Assembly: GCF_000365425.1 (NCBI RefSeq)
Contig: NZ_AQOV01000002.1
Span: 434,001 to 498,000, forward strand
DNA length: 64,000 bases
Origin: Methylomonas sp. MK1
GTDB taxonomy: Bacteria > Pseudomonadota > Gammaproteobacteria > Methylococcales > Methylomonadaceae
Direction of reading: 5' to 3'
Of the stretch, positions 53,211 through 61,693 are shown piece by piece. Every line of letters begins with the position of its first letter. The stretch's first letter is position 1. The position numbers and the translations under genes are program-made. A model generated the notes under the pieces. That model was given only the letters and a program-made list of their open reading frames with translations, was not told the DNA's origin and ran no database searches.

Positions 53211-53573
53211 GAATTTAACTCGCTCAAGTTGGTTAATAATTGCTGCGGTTAGCTCGGTCTTGATTTAGATTCGAGCACTGTGCAGCGCTAGTTCTTGTTC
53301 TCGGTGGGCGCATTCAGTAATGCAATACACTGATGATTGCCGTAGGCGAAAAGTAACATCGCAAATATTCGCCAGGCAAGCATTTTATTCGAAACACGTC
53401 GAAAAATTGTTCTTTGCTGAAATTTATTTCACTTGGCAACCACTGCGTGGATAGTGCTATCCAGAAAAACGAGAGTGTTCGATCAGAAAGCCGACTAAAA
53501 TAGGCGCGTCGCTTGCTTGCTTGAATACTTGGCAGGCTGCTCTTCATAATTAGAATAAACATACTAAGTACTT
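53211..53573. other. 363-base divergent intergenic region with a dyad
   Basis: Between the PEP-CTERM gene and the Hsp70 gene. The 7-base inverted repeat TGGATAG-TG-CTATCCA (53448-53463) could be an operator. An 82-residue open frame on the minus strand (53314-53562) lacks any recognised motif or clear ribosome-binding site and is not called. No convincing promoter seen. Confidence 0.4.
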
Positions 53574-56342
53574 TTGAAAAACAACGCTGCTACTTATTCG
53601 GTCGGAATCGACCTAGGCACGACCCATACCGTGGTCGCCTACTCCGACATCCACGATCCTGCGAAAGCAATTCACCTGTTCGAGATTCCTCAGCTGATCG
53701 CGCCAGGGGAAGTGAATGCCAAGCCACTATTACCGTCGGTGCGTTACCATCCTGCGCTCGGAGAAATAAGCGCCGAGGCCGGGTTTTTAACCCAGGAAAA
53801 TGGCGCTGTGCTGGGTGAAGCGGCGCGCTTGCTGGGTGCCAAGTCGCAAGGCCGTTTGGTTACCAGCGCCAAGAGTTGGTTGTCGCACACAGCCGTTGAT
53901 CACAGTGCTGCTATTTTGCCTTGGGGCAGTGACGAATCGGTATTTAAAGTCTCGCCGCTGGAAGCCAGCGCTAGTTATTTGCGACATGTCTGTTCCGTTT
54001 GGGAGCAGCGTTTTCCCTCTGCGCCACTTGCTCTGCAGGAAGTTGTGATTACGGTGCCGGCGTCCTTCGACGAGTCCGCGCGATCCTTGACCCTGGAAGC
54101 GGCAAAGATGGCCGGTTTGAAAGGCGTCAGGTTGCTAGAAGAGCCGCAAGCAGTTTGTTACGACTGGCTGCGCCGGCATGCCGGTACCATCAAATCCAGT
54201 CTGGCCGGTAGCCGGTTATTGCTGGTCTGCGATGTCGGCGGCGGTACTACCGATTTGACTTTGATCAAGATTGAGCAGGGTCTAGATGAGCCGCGGCTGA
54301 CGCGCATAGGTGTCGGCGACCACCTGATGTTGGGTGGCGACAATATTGATCTGGCTCTGGCGCATTTAGCGGAAAGCCGCTTGCGAGCCGGCGACAAAAA
54401 ACTCTCTACCGCCGATTTATCGCAATTGCTGGAGCAATGTCGGATCGCCAAGGAATTGTTATTGGCTGACGATGCCCCGGAGCACGTTGCTGTAACCTTA
54501 TTGGGCGGCGGTTCCAGGTTGATTGGCGGCACTAAAAGCGCCACGCTAAGCAGAGAGGAAGTTAAGCAAATTGCCTTGGATGGTTTTTTGCCCCTATCCG
54601 GTTTGCAAGACCTGCCGGACAGGAAGCGTAGCGGAGTAGTGGAGTTTGGCTTGCCCTACGCGGCGGAGCCGGCTATCAGTAAGCATATAGCCGCCTTTTT
54701 GCAGTTGCATGCGCAAGCGGCACAAACTGCCCTGGGTAGTACGGGCGCAGAGCATCAAATAGTCCCCGACGCCTTATTGCTGAACGGCGGCGTGTTTCGC
54801 AGTTCGGCCATGGTGCAACGGTTAATTGATTTATTAACCCGATGGCGTGGCGGGCGGCCGCCGTTATTGCTGGATAATAGCCATCCGGAATTGGCGGTGG
54901 CTTACGGTGCGGTAAGTTATGCAGTTGCCCGCCGCGAGAAGAACTTGAAAATCGGCGGCGGTGCGGCGCGTAGTTATTTTCTGCTTGTTGATGCCACGGT
55001 CAAAAGTGGCGATGGTAAGCAAGGCGGTCGTGGCGTTTGTATCCTGCCGAAAGGTAGTGAGGAAGGCCATGAGATTTTGTTAAGTGATCGGCAATTCGCT
55101 CTCCGAGTGGGACAACCGGTACGGTTTCATTTGCTGTCCAGCAGCGGAGACGGTAATTACCGGCCCGGCGCAATAGTCGAGCTAGATGACGAGCGGTTTC
55201 ACAGTCTGCCGCCGTTGGCAGTGGCGTTCGAAGGCCAGTTGAAAACTGAAGTTGCGGTGCAATTGCTGGCGACATATACCGAAGTCGGTACTTTGCAATT
55301 GCAGTGCGTAGCGGTGGCAGACTCCAACCAGCGTTGGGATGTAGAGTTTCAAATTCGCAAAAAAGCCCAAACATCCATAAATGCCGAATTACCTGGTCAA
55401 TTGCCGCAAGCGCTGGAGAAAGTCCAGGCCGTATTCGGAGCCAAATCCAAACAAGTCGATCCGCAGGCGGTAAAAACCTTGCGCGCCGATCTGGAAAACG
55501 TTCTCGCGGCACCGCGAGGCGCCTGGCAAACCCCGTTACTGCGCGAGTTGTTTACGGCCTTGCTGGACGGCAGTAAATACCGGCGGCGTAGTGAACAGCA
55601 CGAACGCCTCTGGTTGAGTTTGGCTGGCTTTTGCCTGCGTCCGGGCTTTGGTTATCCGCTCGACGATTGGCGGGTAGAGCAACTCTGGAAGCTATATGCA
55701 GAAGGGCTGCAGTTCGTTAACGAAAAACAGAACTGGGCCGAATGGTGGACCTTATGGCGGCGCGTTGCCGGTGGCCTGGGTGCGGATGCTCAACATCGTA
55801 TCTTTAACGACATCGCCAAATTCATCAATCCGGCTGCCTCGCGCCAGCCGGGTGTCGCGAAGCAACTGGCTACACGAGGTTACGAAGATATGGTGCGACT
55901 GGCGGCGGCACTAGAGCGGTTGAACCTTGTCGATAAAATTCAACTGGGCGAGTGGCTCTTGAAGCGTCTGGAAAAAGCCGGAGAGCCTGAGCAGAGTTGG
56001 TGGGCGGTCGGACGTATCGGTGGGCGGATTCTGTTTCACGGCAACAATCATCAGGTAATTCCAGCGAAGACTGCCGAAATCTGGCTGAAACAGCTATTGA
56101 GAGCTGATTGGAAAAAGCTAACCCAGGCCGGCTTTGCCGCCACCTTGTTGGCGAGGCGTTGCGACGACCGTGCTCGGGATATCGACGATAGCCTGCGAGC
56201 GCAGGTGATCGACAAGCTCAAACAAGCTAAATCCCCTGTGTCGTGGGTAGACATGGTTGCCGAATTCAAACAACTGGATGAACAACAGGAAAAGCAAGTC
56301 TTCGGCGAAGCGCTGCCGCCGGGCTTGAAACTAATTGTTTAA
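53574..56342 (+). CDS. Hsp70-family protein with C-terminal extension
   Basis: 922 residues from TTG 53574; no ATG occurs before the ATPase motif. Nucleotide-binding domain about 8-450: GIDLGTTHTVVAYSD (phosphate 1), DVGGGTTDLTLIKIE (phosphate 2, about 219), and LLLNGGVFRSSAM (adenosine). Residues about 470-640 resemble a substrate-binding beta domain; the last 280 residues are helical and fit the DUF3731-type extension known for such DnaK relatives. Chaperone or remodelling function is inferred from the ATPase domain only. No DnaJ or GrpE gene lies nearby, and it is divergent from the PEP-CTERM gene. Confidence 0.8.
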   Translation: MKNNAATYSVGIDLGTTHTVVAYSDIHDPAKAIHLFEIPQLIAPGEVNAKPLLPSVRYHPALGEISAEAGFLTQENGAVLGEAARLLGAKSQGRLVTSAKSWLSHTAVDHSAAILPWGSDESVFKVSPLEASASYLRHVCSVWEQRFPSAPLALQEVVITVPASFDESARSLTLEAAKMAGLKGVRLLEEPQAVCYDWLRRHAGTIKSSLAGSRLLLVCDVGGGTTDLTLIKIEQGLDEPRLTRIGVGDHLMLGGDNIDLALAHLAESRLRAGDKKLSTADLSQLLEQCRIAKELLLADDAPEHVAVTLLGGGSRLIGGTKSATLSREEVKQIALDGFLPLSGLQDLPDRKRSGVVEFGLPYAAEPAISKHIAAFLQLHAQAAQTALGSTGAEHQIVPDALLLNGGVFRSSAMVQRLIDLLTRWRGGRPPLLLDNSHPELAVAYGAVSYAVARREKNLKIGGGAARSYFLLVDATVKSGDGKQGGRGVCILPKGSEEGHEILLSDRQFALRVGQPVRFHLLSSSGDGNYRPGAIVELDDERFHSLPPLAVAFEGQLKTEVAVQLLATYTEVGTLQLQCVAVADSNQRWDVEFQIRKKAQTSINAELPGQLPQALEKVQAVFGAKSKQVDPQAVKTLRADLENVLAAPRGAWQTPLLRELFTALLDGSKYRRRSEQHERLWLSLAGFCLRPGFGYPLDDWRVEQLWKLYAEGLQFVNEKQNWAEWWTLWRRVAGGLGADAQHRIFNDIAKFINPAASRQPGVAKQLATRGYEDMVRLAAALERLNLVDKIQLGEWLLKRLEKAGEPEQSWWAVGRIGGRILFHGNNHQVIPAKTAEIWLKQLLRADWKKLTQAGFAATLLARRCDDRARDIDDSLRAQVIDKLKQAKSPVSWVDMVAEFKQLDEQQEKQVFGEALPPGLKLIV

Positions 56343-56401
56343 TGCTAAGCTTTGTGATGCCGATATAACAATCAACAGCGGCACGTTACCTGAACCGGTT
56401 A

Positions 56402-56418
56402 TTGGCATAGAAATCGCT
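56402..56418 (+). promoter_or_regulatory. Candidate sigma-54 promoter upstream of the sugar cluster
   Basis: TTGGCATAGAAATCGCT: GG and GC fall 12 bases apart, and most positions agree with the -24/-12 consensus (mismatches at 7, 8 and 14). It lies about 55 bases before the radical SAM start at 56473. Single sites of this quality occur by chance, so this is only a candidate. Confidence 0.3.
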
Positions 56419-56472
56419 TTATCCAGTTCAATAGCGGTTTTTCACTCTGAAAGCACATTAAACGACAAAAAT

Positions 56473-57573
56473 ATGGCAGACAAATACGGCATAGACAGTC
56501 ATAAACTGGTGTATCACCCGCAGCGGGTGGCGCAATGGTTGGATGGCAGGCACGATTGGCAGCAAGCGAAAGCCGTGTATCCTATCTACATGGAGGTCTC
56601 TCCGGTAGGTGCCTGTAATCACCGTTGCACGTTTTGCGCAGTGGATTACATCGGTTATAAAGCGCAGCGTCTGGATGTCAAAATTTTGGCGGAGCGTTTG
56701 ACTGAGATGGGTAAGCTTGGTGTGAAAAGCATCATGTACGCCGGCGAAGGCGAGCCTATGCTGCACAAGGAGATCAATGACATCGTCAAATGGACTTTCG
56801 ATGCCGGTATCGATGTGTCTTTCACTACCAACGGCACCTTGATGAACCAGCGTTTTGTCGAGCAATCCTTGCCGCTGGTATCGTGGATAAAGGTGTCGCT
56901 GAATGCCGGCAGTGCCGAAAATTATGCAGCCATTCATCAAACCAAGGCGTCCGATTTTGACTTGGTGCTGAACAATCTGCGTCGTGCGGTCGACCATAAG
57001 AAAACCCAGCAATTATCCTGCGCTCTGGGAGCACAAATTTTATTGTTGCCGGAAAATCAACATGAAGTAAGCACGCTGGCAAAAATCTGCCGCGAAATCG
57101 GTTTGGATTATCTGGTCGTCAAGCCGTATTCCCAACATCTATTCAGCGAAACCCGCCGCTACGAAGCCTTGCGATACGACAATCTACTGGGAATGGCCGA
57201 GGAACTGGCCCAATTCAACGGCGACGGCTTTAACGTGGTATTTCGCGAACAGACCATGAAGAACTACAGCCAATCGGAAACCGAGCGTTACAAAACCTGC
57301 CACGCCACTCCTTATTTTTGGGGCTATATCATGGCTGACGGCGAAGTCTACGGCTGCAGTGCCTATCTCACCGATCAACGCTTTGCTTACGGCAATATCC
57401 ATCAGCAGTCTTTCCAAGCCATCTGGGAAGGCGAGAAACGCCGGCAGAACTGGCAGTACATCACCCAGGACTTGGATATTAGCCAATGCCGCAAAAATTG
57501 CCGGATGGAGTCGGTTAATCAGTATCTGGACAAGCTCACGGCCAATCAGCCGGCCCATATCAATTTTATCTAG
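56473..57573 (+). CDS. Radical SAM enzyme with SPASM-like C terminus
   Basis: 366 residues from ATG 56473 (MADKYGIDSHKLVYHP); the frame is open another 46 codons upstream but that part has no protein-like features and overlaps the Hsp70 end. The 4Fe-4S cluster motif is C48-x3-C52-x2-C55 (GACNHRCTFCAVD); MYAGEGEPMLH is the glycine-rich SAM-binding strand. The C terminus has cysteines in YGCSAYL and QCRKNCRMES, suggesting an auxiliary cluster. Substrate is unknown. Probably the first gene of the sugar cluster, ten bases before the SDR gene. Confidence 0.85.
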   Translation: MADKYGIDSHKLVYHPQRVAQWLDGRHDWQQAKAVYPIYMEVSPVGACNHRCTFCAVDYIGYKAQRLDVKILAERLTEMGKLGVKSIMYAGEGEPMLHKEINDIVKWTFDAGIDVSFTTNGTLMNQRFVEQSLPLVSWIKVSLNAGSAENYAAIHQTKASDFDLVLNNLRRAVDHKKTQQLSCALGAQILLLPENQHEVSTLAKICREIGLDYLVVKPYSQHLFSETRRYEALRYDNLLGMAEELAQFNGDGFNVVFREQTMKNYSQSETERYKTCHATPYFWGYIMADGEVYGCSAYLTDQRFAYGNIHQQSFQAIWEGEKRRQNWQYITQDLDISQCRKNCRMESVNQYLDKLTANQPAHINFI

Positions 57574-57582
57574 GACAGACGC

Positions 57583-58569
57583 ATGAAAGTATTGGTTACC
57601 GGCGGAGCGGGATTTATTGGCAGTCATTTGAGTCGCGAGTTATGGCAACAAGGCCATCAGGTCAGCGTGATCGACAGTCTGGTTGGCGGCCGTAAAGAAA
57701 CTATTGCCGATTTGCTCGACCAAGAGCGTTTTGAGTTTCATCACGCCGATATTCGCGACGCCGAAACCATCGCGCCATTATTTGCAGGTATTGACTGGGT
57801 TTTTCACTTGGCCGGTCTAGCCGACATCGTACCCTCCATCGAGCAGCCGCGCGCGTATTACGAGACCAATGTCAGCGGTACATTCAATGTATTGGAAGCG
57901 GCTCGCGCCGCCGGTATCAAGCGATTTGTCTACGCGGCGTCGTCATCCTGCTACGGCATTCCAGATCAGTTTCCCACGCCGGAATCTGCGCCCGTTCAGC
58001 CACAGTATCCTTACGCTTTGACTAAATACTTGGGTGAGGAACTGGTGATGCACTGGGCACAGCTCTATGACTTGCCTGCAGTGTCGCTGCGCTTATTCAA
58101 CGTCTACGGCCCACATGCTCGTACCACGGGCGCTTACGGCGCGGTGTTCGGGGTGTTTCTGGCGCAAAAGATTAATGGTAAACCCTTTACCGTGGTCGGC
58201 GACGGCACCCAGACCCGCGACTTTACCTACGTCACGGATGTGGCCAAAGCCTTTATCGCCGCTGCCGAATCGGAACTTTGTGGCGAGATCATGAATGTCG
58301 GTAGCGGCGGCACCTACAGTGTCAATCAACTGGTGGGATTATTGGGCGGTGCGATCGAATACATTCCCAAGCGGCCCGGCGAGCCCGATTGCACCTTTGC
58401 CGACACCCGTAAGATCAAGACAAAACTTGGCTGGCAACCGCAAGTTAGTTTCGAGCAGGGTGTGGCCAATATGCTGGCGCACATCGATTACTGGCAAAAC
58501 GCCCCGCTGTGGACTTCGGCTTCTATCGCTGACGCTACTGCGGGCTGGTTTAAGTACCTGGACAAATAG
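57583..58569 (+). CDS. Extended SDR, NDP-sugar epimerase/dehydratase family
   Basis: 328 residues. NAD binding motif GGAGFIGSH at residues about 7-15; catalytic tyrosine and lysine in YALTK (context PYALTKYLGEE) with the serine in ASSSCYG. RLFNVYGPHARTTGAYG and GDGTQTRDFTYVTDVA are typical of UDP-sugar 4-epimerases and related GDP/CDP-sugar enzymes. Acts on a nucleotide sugar; which one is unknown. Eleven bases before the SIS gene. Confidence 0.9.
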   Translation: MKVLVTGGAGFIGSHLSRELWQQGHQVSVIDSLVGGRKETIADLLDQERFEFHHADIRDAETIAPLFAGIDWVFHLAGLADIVPSIEQPRAYYETNVSGTFNVLEAARAAGIKRFVYAASSSCYGIPDQFPTPESAPVQPQYPYALTKYLGEELVMHWAQLYDLPAVSLRLFNVYGPHARTTGAYGAVFGVFLAQKINGKPFTVVGDGTQTRDFTYVTDVAKAFIAAAESELCGEIMNVGSGGTYSVNQLVGLLGGAIEYIPKRPGEPDCTFADTRKIKTKLGWQPQVSFEQGVANMLAHIDYWQNAPLWTSASIADATAGWFKYLDK

Positions 58570-58579
58570 GGAGGAGCCC

Positions 58580-59143
58580 ATGGCTATCGGACAAGCGGCA
58601 GCGGATTTTGCGACTTTGCTGAACAACAGCGTATTTACAGACGCGCAGGGCCAAACCCTGGACGGCGAATCGGTGATACAGCAATTGCTTGCCGAGTTTG
58701 CCAGAGTCCGCGACCAGCAGGCTAAGATCATGGTGTTGGGCAACGGCGGCAGCGCTGCGATTGCCAGTCATGTGATTACCGACTTACGGAATGTCGGCGG
58801 CTTGTGCGCCTTGACCTTGCACGAAGCCGCGCCTTTGACTTGTTTTACCAATGATTTCGGTTACGAGCAGGCCTTCGCCAAACAAATTACCGCATTCGCG
58901 AATCCGGACGATTTATTGATCGCGATTAGCAGTTCCGGGCAATCCTTGAATATCGTCAACGCGGTACAAGCTGCCAACGCCAAAGGCTTGCCGGTCATGA
59001 CCCTAAGTGGCTTTAAGGCCGACAATCCGCTCCGTAAACTGGGGCGCTGGAATTGCTGGCTGGACAGCAGTCATTACGGCATGGTCGAGTTGGGGCATCT
59101 GTTCGTGTTGCACCATATTACCGATCATCTGCTCAGGAAATAA
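58580..59143 (+). CDS. SIS-domain sugar-phosphate isomerase, GmhA-like
   Basis: 187 residues from ATG 58580, chosen for GGGAGGAG immediately upstream and for family length; a longer frame from 58295 overlaps the SDR gene and is not used. SIS motifs: VLGNGGSAAIASHVITDL, LLIAISSSGQSLNIVNAV, and the late HYGMVELGHLFVLHHI with histidines like those of GmhA. GmhA converts sedoheptulose-7-phosphate to D-glycero-D-manno-heptose-7-phosphate, the step before HldE; next to an HldE-like gene this role is the natural guess. Confidence 0.85.
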   Translation: MAIGQAAADFATLLNNSVFTDAQGQTLDGESVIQQLLAEFARVRDQQAKIMVLGNGGSAAIASHVITDLRNVGGLCALTLHEAAPLTCFTNDFGYEQAFAKQITAFANPDDLLIAISSSGQSLNIVNAVQAANAKGLPVMTLSGFKADNPLRKLGRWNCWLDSSHYGMVELGHLFVLHHITDHLLRK

Positions 59144-59147
59144 GCTC

Positions 59148-60668
59148 ATGTCCACGGAAAAAATTGTCTCCATCGAACAACTGGCAAAACGTGCCGCCGA
59201 GTTGAAAGGCCAAGGCAAAACGGTGGCTTTATGTCACGGCACCTTCGATTTATTGCATATCGGCCATATTCGCCACCTGCAAAGCGGCGCGCGGCAGGCC
59301 GATGCATTGCTGGTCAGCGTTACCGCCGACGAATACGTCAATAAAGGCCCAGGGCGGCCGGTGTTCAACCAATATTTGCGTGCGGAAAACATAGCGGCAC
59401 TGGCTTGCGTCGATAGTGTGGCTATCAATCATGCGATTACCGCTGTGGAAGTATTGGACCAGGTCAAGCCTGATTTATATGTGAAGGGTAGCGATTACAA
59501 AAGTACCAGCGACGATTTGACCGGTAATATCCAGCACGAAAAAGACGCGGTAGAACGGCACGGCGGCAAGATTTACTTTACCGATGAACTGACATCCAGT
59601 TCGACGCGCTTATTGAACGAATATTTTGAGGTGTTCTCCCCGGAAATCTCCGCGTACCTGGATCAATTCAAGGAAACTGTCGGCGCCAACGAGATTATTG
59701 ATAAACTCAAGGCCTTAAGCGGTTTGAATGTATTGGTGTTGGGCGAAGCAATTGTCGACGAATACCATTACACCTCGCCCCTGGGGCAGACTGGCAAGGG
59801 CAATGTGTTTTCGGTGAAATACAACGACTACGAACGCTTTGCCGGTGGCGCGATAGCGGTGGCGAATCACGTCGCGGAATTTGCCCACAACGTCACTTTG
59901 CTGTCGGGTTTGGGCGCCACCAAAAGTCACGAAGATTTCATCCGTACCAATCTGAACCCGGCGATTGATCCGGTGTTCTTCTTCAGTCAGGATCGGCCGA
60001 CGATCGTGAAGCGACGTTATGTCGATGCCGACATCGCTAAGTTATTTGAAGTGTATTTTTATAACGATGCGCCCTTGCCGGAGGAAACCAATCGCAAGAT
60101 CGTGGCTTGGCTGGAAAAGCATTTGCGCGATTACGATGTGGTGATCGTGCCGGATTTTGGTAATGGCTTCATCTCCAATCAAATGGTCGCGGCCTTGTCC
60201 AAAGGCGCTAAATATTTGGCGGTGAACGCGCAGGTCAATAGTGGCAATCGGGGTTATCACTTAATCACGCGTTATCCGAACGCGGATTTCTTGTCGTTAA
60301 ACGAACCGGAATTACGATTGGCGAGCCACGATAGAGGTGGTGCCATCGAGGAATTGGCCGGCCAGTTGGCCGACAAATTAAGCGCCAACCATATCGCCAT
60401 TACCCGCGGTACTAAAGGTGCGTTAATGCTGGATCACGCTAAAACGGCATACAAGATTCCCGCTTTGTCGTCCAAAGTGGTGGATCGGATCGGTGCCGGC
60501 GATGCTTTTCTGTCCGTGGCGGGTTTATGTTTGGGCGGAGGGCTGTCGCCGGAGCAAGCCTTGTTTGCCGGCAGTGCCGCCGCCGCGCTGGATGTGCAAA
60601 TTGTCTGTAACCGCGAGCCGGTGCGGGCAGTGGCTTTATTCAAATACATTACCACCTTGTTGAAATGA
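59148..60668 (+). CDS. HldE-like bifunctional nucleotidyltransferase-kinase, reversed domain order
   Basis: 506 residues from ATG 59148; the frame is open upstream into the SIS gene but AGGAA precedes the chosen ATG. The N-terminal domain (about 20-160) is a cytidylyltransferase: GTFDLLHIGH at 31-40 (HxGH), a lysine-glycine-serine-aspartate segment, and SSSTRLLNEYF. The C-terminal domain (about 190-500) is a PfkB/ribokinase-type kinase with DRIGAGDAF at about 445-455 (catalytic aspartate). E. coli HldE has kinase first and transferase second; here the order is reversed. The 3' end overlaps the E1 alpha gene (ATGA). Confidence 0.9.
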   Translation: MSTEKIVSIEQLAKRAAELKGQGKTVALCHGTFDLLHIGHIRHLQSGARQADALLVSVTADEYVNKGPGRPVFNQYLRAENIAALACVDSVAINHAITAVEVLDQVKPDLYVKGSDYKSTSDDLTGNIQHEKDAVERHGGKIYFTDELTSSSTRLLNEYFEVFSPEISAYLDQFKETVGANEIIDKLKALSGLNVLVLGEAIVDEYHYTSPLGQTGKGNVFSVKYNDYERFAGGAIAVANHVAEFAHNVTLLSGLGATKSHEDFIRTNLNPAIDPVFFFSQDRPTIVKRRYVDADIAKLFEVYFYNDAPLPEETNRKIVAWLEKHLRDYDVVIVPDFGNGFISNQMVAALSKGAKYLAVNAQVNSGNRGYHLITRYPNADFLSLNEPELRLASHDRGGAIEELAGQLADKLSANHIAITRGTKGALMLDHAKTAYKIPALSSKVVDRIGAGDAFLSVAGLCLGGGLSPEQALFAGSAAAALDVQIVCNREPVRAVALFKYITTLLK

Positions 60669-61693
60669 CCGTCATGAGTCCAGCATCTGCCGACTTGAAG
60701 CACCTGTATTATCAAATGCTGCGCATCCGCCGCGCTGAGGAAGCGATTGCTCGGCGCTATGCCGAGCAGCAAATGCGTTGTCCCACGCACCTTTGCATCG
60801 GCGAGGAAGCTATCGCAGTGGGGGTTTGCGCGCATTTGACAGTTCAAGACAAAGTGTTCAGCAATCATCGCGGTCACGGCCACTATTTGGCCAAAGGCGG
60901 TGATTTGCCACGCCTGTTGGCCGAGCTCTATGGTTTTGCCGAAGGCTGCTGCGGTGGTCGAGGTGGATCCATGCATCTTACCGACTTGGACGCCGGCTTT
61001 GTCGCTTCCACGCCCATCGTCGGCGGCACTGTGCCATTAGCCGCCGGTTATGCCTGGGCCGAGCAGATGAAAAAATCCGGCGCCGCACAGGGATGTGCCA
61101 GTGTCGCGGGAGGCAGGATGCCGGAAGCGACCAACGTTGTGGTGATTTTCTTCGGCGATGGTTGCTTTGAAGAAGGGGTGATGCACGAAACCTTGAATTT
61201 TGCGGTTTTAAAGCAACTGCCGTTGCTATTTATCTGCGAGAACAACCAATATTCGGTTATGACGCCGTTGGCGGAGCGCCAGCCCAAACGCGATATTTAT
61301 AAAATAGCCGCTGCCCACGGTTTACACGCAGTTAGCGGCGACGGTAATCGGGTTGATGAAGTATATGAACTGGCGCAAGCGGCTGTTGCCAACGCCCGAA
61401 ATGGATTGGGTCCGCAGTTTTTGGAATTGCATACCCATCGCTGGCCGGAACACTGCGGACCTAACGAAGATGACGACTTAGGTTATCGCAACCCAGGCGA
61501 ATTGGCGGCTTGGAAATTGCGCTGCCCGTTATTGCAAACCCGGCAGACGTTGCTTGACGCACAATTGAGCGATGATGCCGAAATAATACAAATGGAAACC
61601 TGTTTGGCCCTGGAAATTGAACAAGCCTTTGCCTGGGCTTTGCAAGGGACACGTCCCAAGATCGACAGCATGAGGCAGCACCTGTATGCGTGA
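60665..61693 (+). CDS. ThDP-dependent 2-oxoacid dehydrogenase E1, alpha subunit
   Basis: 342 residues; ATG 60665 overlaps the preceding stop, and a second ATG lies at 60674. The thiamine diphosphate motif GDG followed by NN is in FFGDGCFEEGV...CENNQYS. Also present: LCIGEEAIAVGV, NHRGHGHYLAKGGD and GGRGGSMHL, as in acetoin and pyruvate dehydrogenase E1 alpha. The enzyme would decarboxylate a 2-oxoacid and carry an acyl or aldehyde unit on ThDP. Overlaps E1 beta by eight bases. Confidence 0.92.
   Translation: MTVMSPASADLKHLYYQMLRIRRAEEAIARRYAEQQMRCPTHLCIGEEAIAVGVCAHLTVQDKVFSNHRGHGHYLAKGGDLPRLLAELYGFAEGCCGGRGGSMHLTDLDAGFVASTPIVGGTVPLAAGYAWAEQMKKSGAAQGCASVAGGRMPEATNVVVIFFGDGCFEEGVMHETLNFAVLKQLPLLFICENNQYSVMTPLAERQPKRDIYKIAAAHGLHAVSGDGNRVDEVYELAQAAVANARNGLGPQFLELHTHRWPEHCGPNEDDDLGYRNPGELAAWKLRCPLLQTRQTLLDAQLSDDAEIIQMETCLALEIEQAFAWALQGTRPKIDSMRQHLYA

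Noticed and set aside
53211..53400. Possible sigma-54 promoter for the PEP-CTERM gene (minus strand, CTGGCGAATATTTGC)
   Set aside because: The GG-to-GC distance is one base short of the required spacing.
53314..53562. 82-residue minus-strand open frame in the intergenic region
   Set aside because: No motif, no clear ribosome-binding site, and composition not like neighbouring genes.
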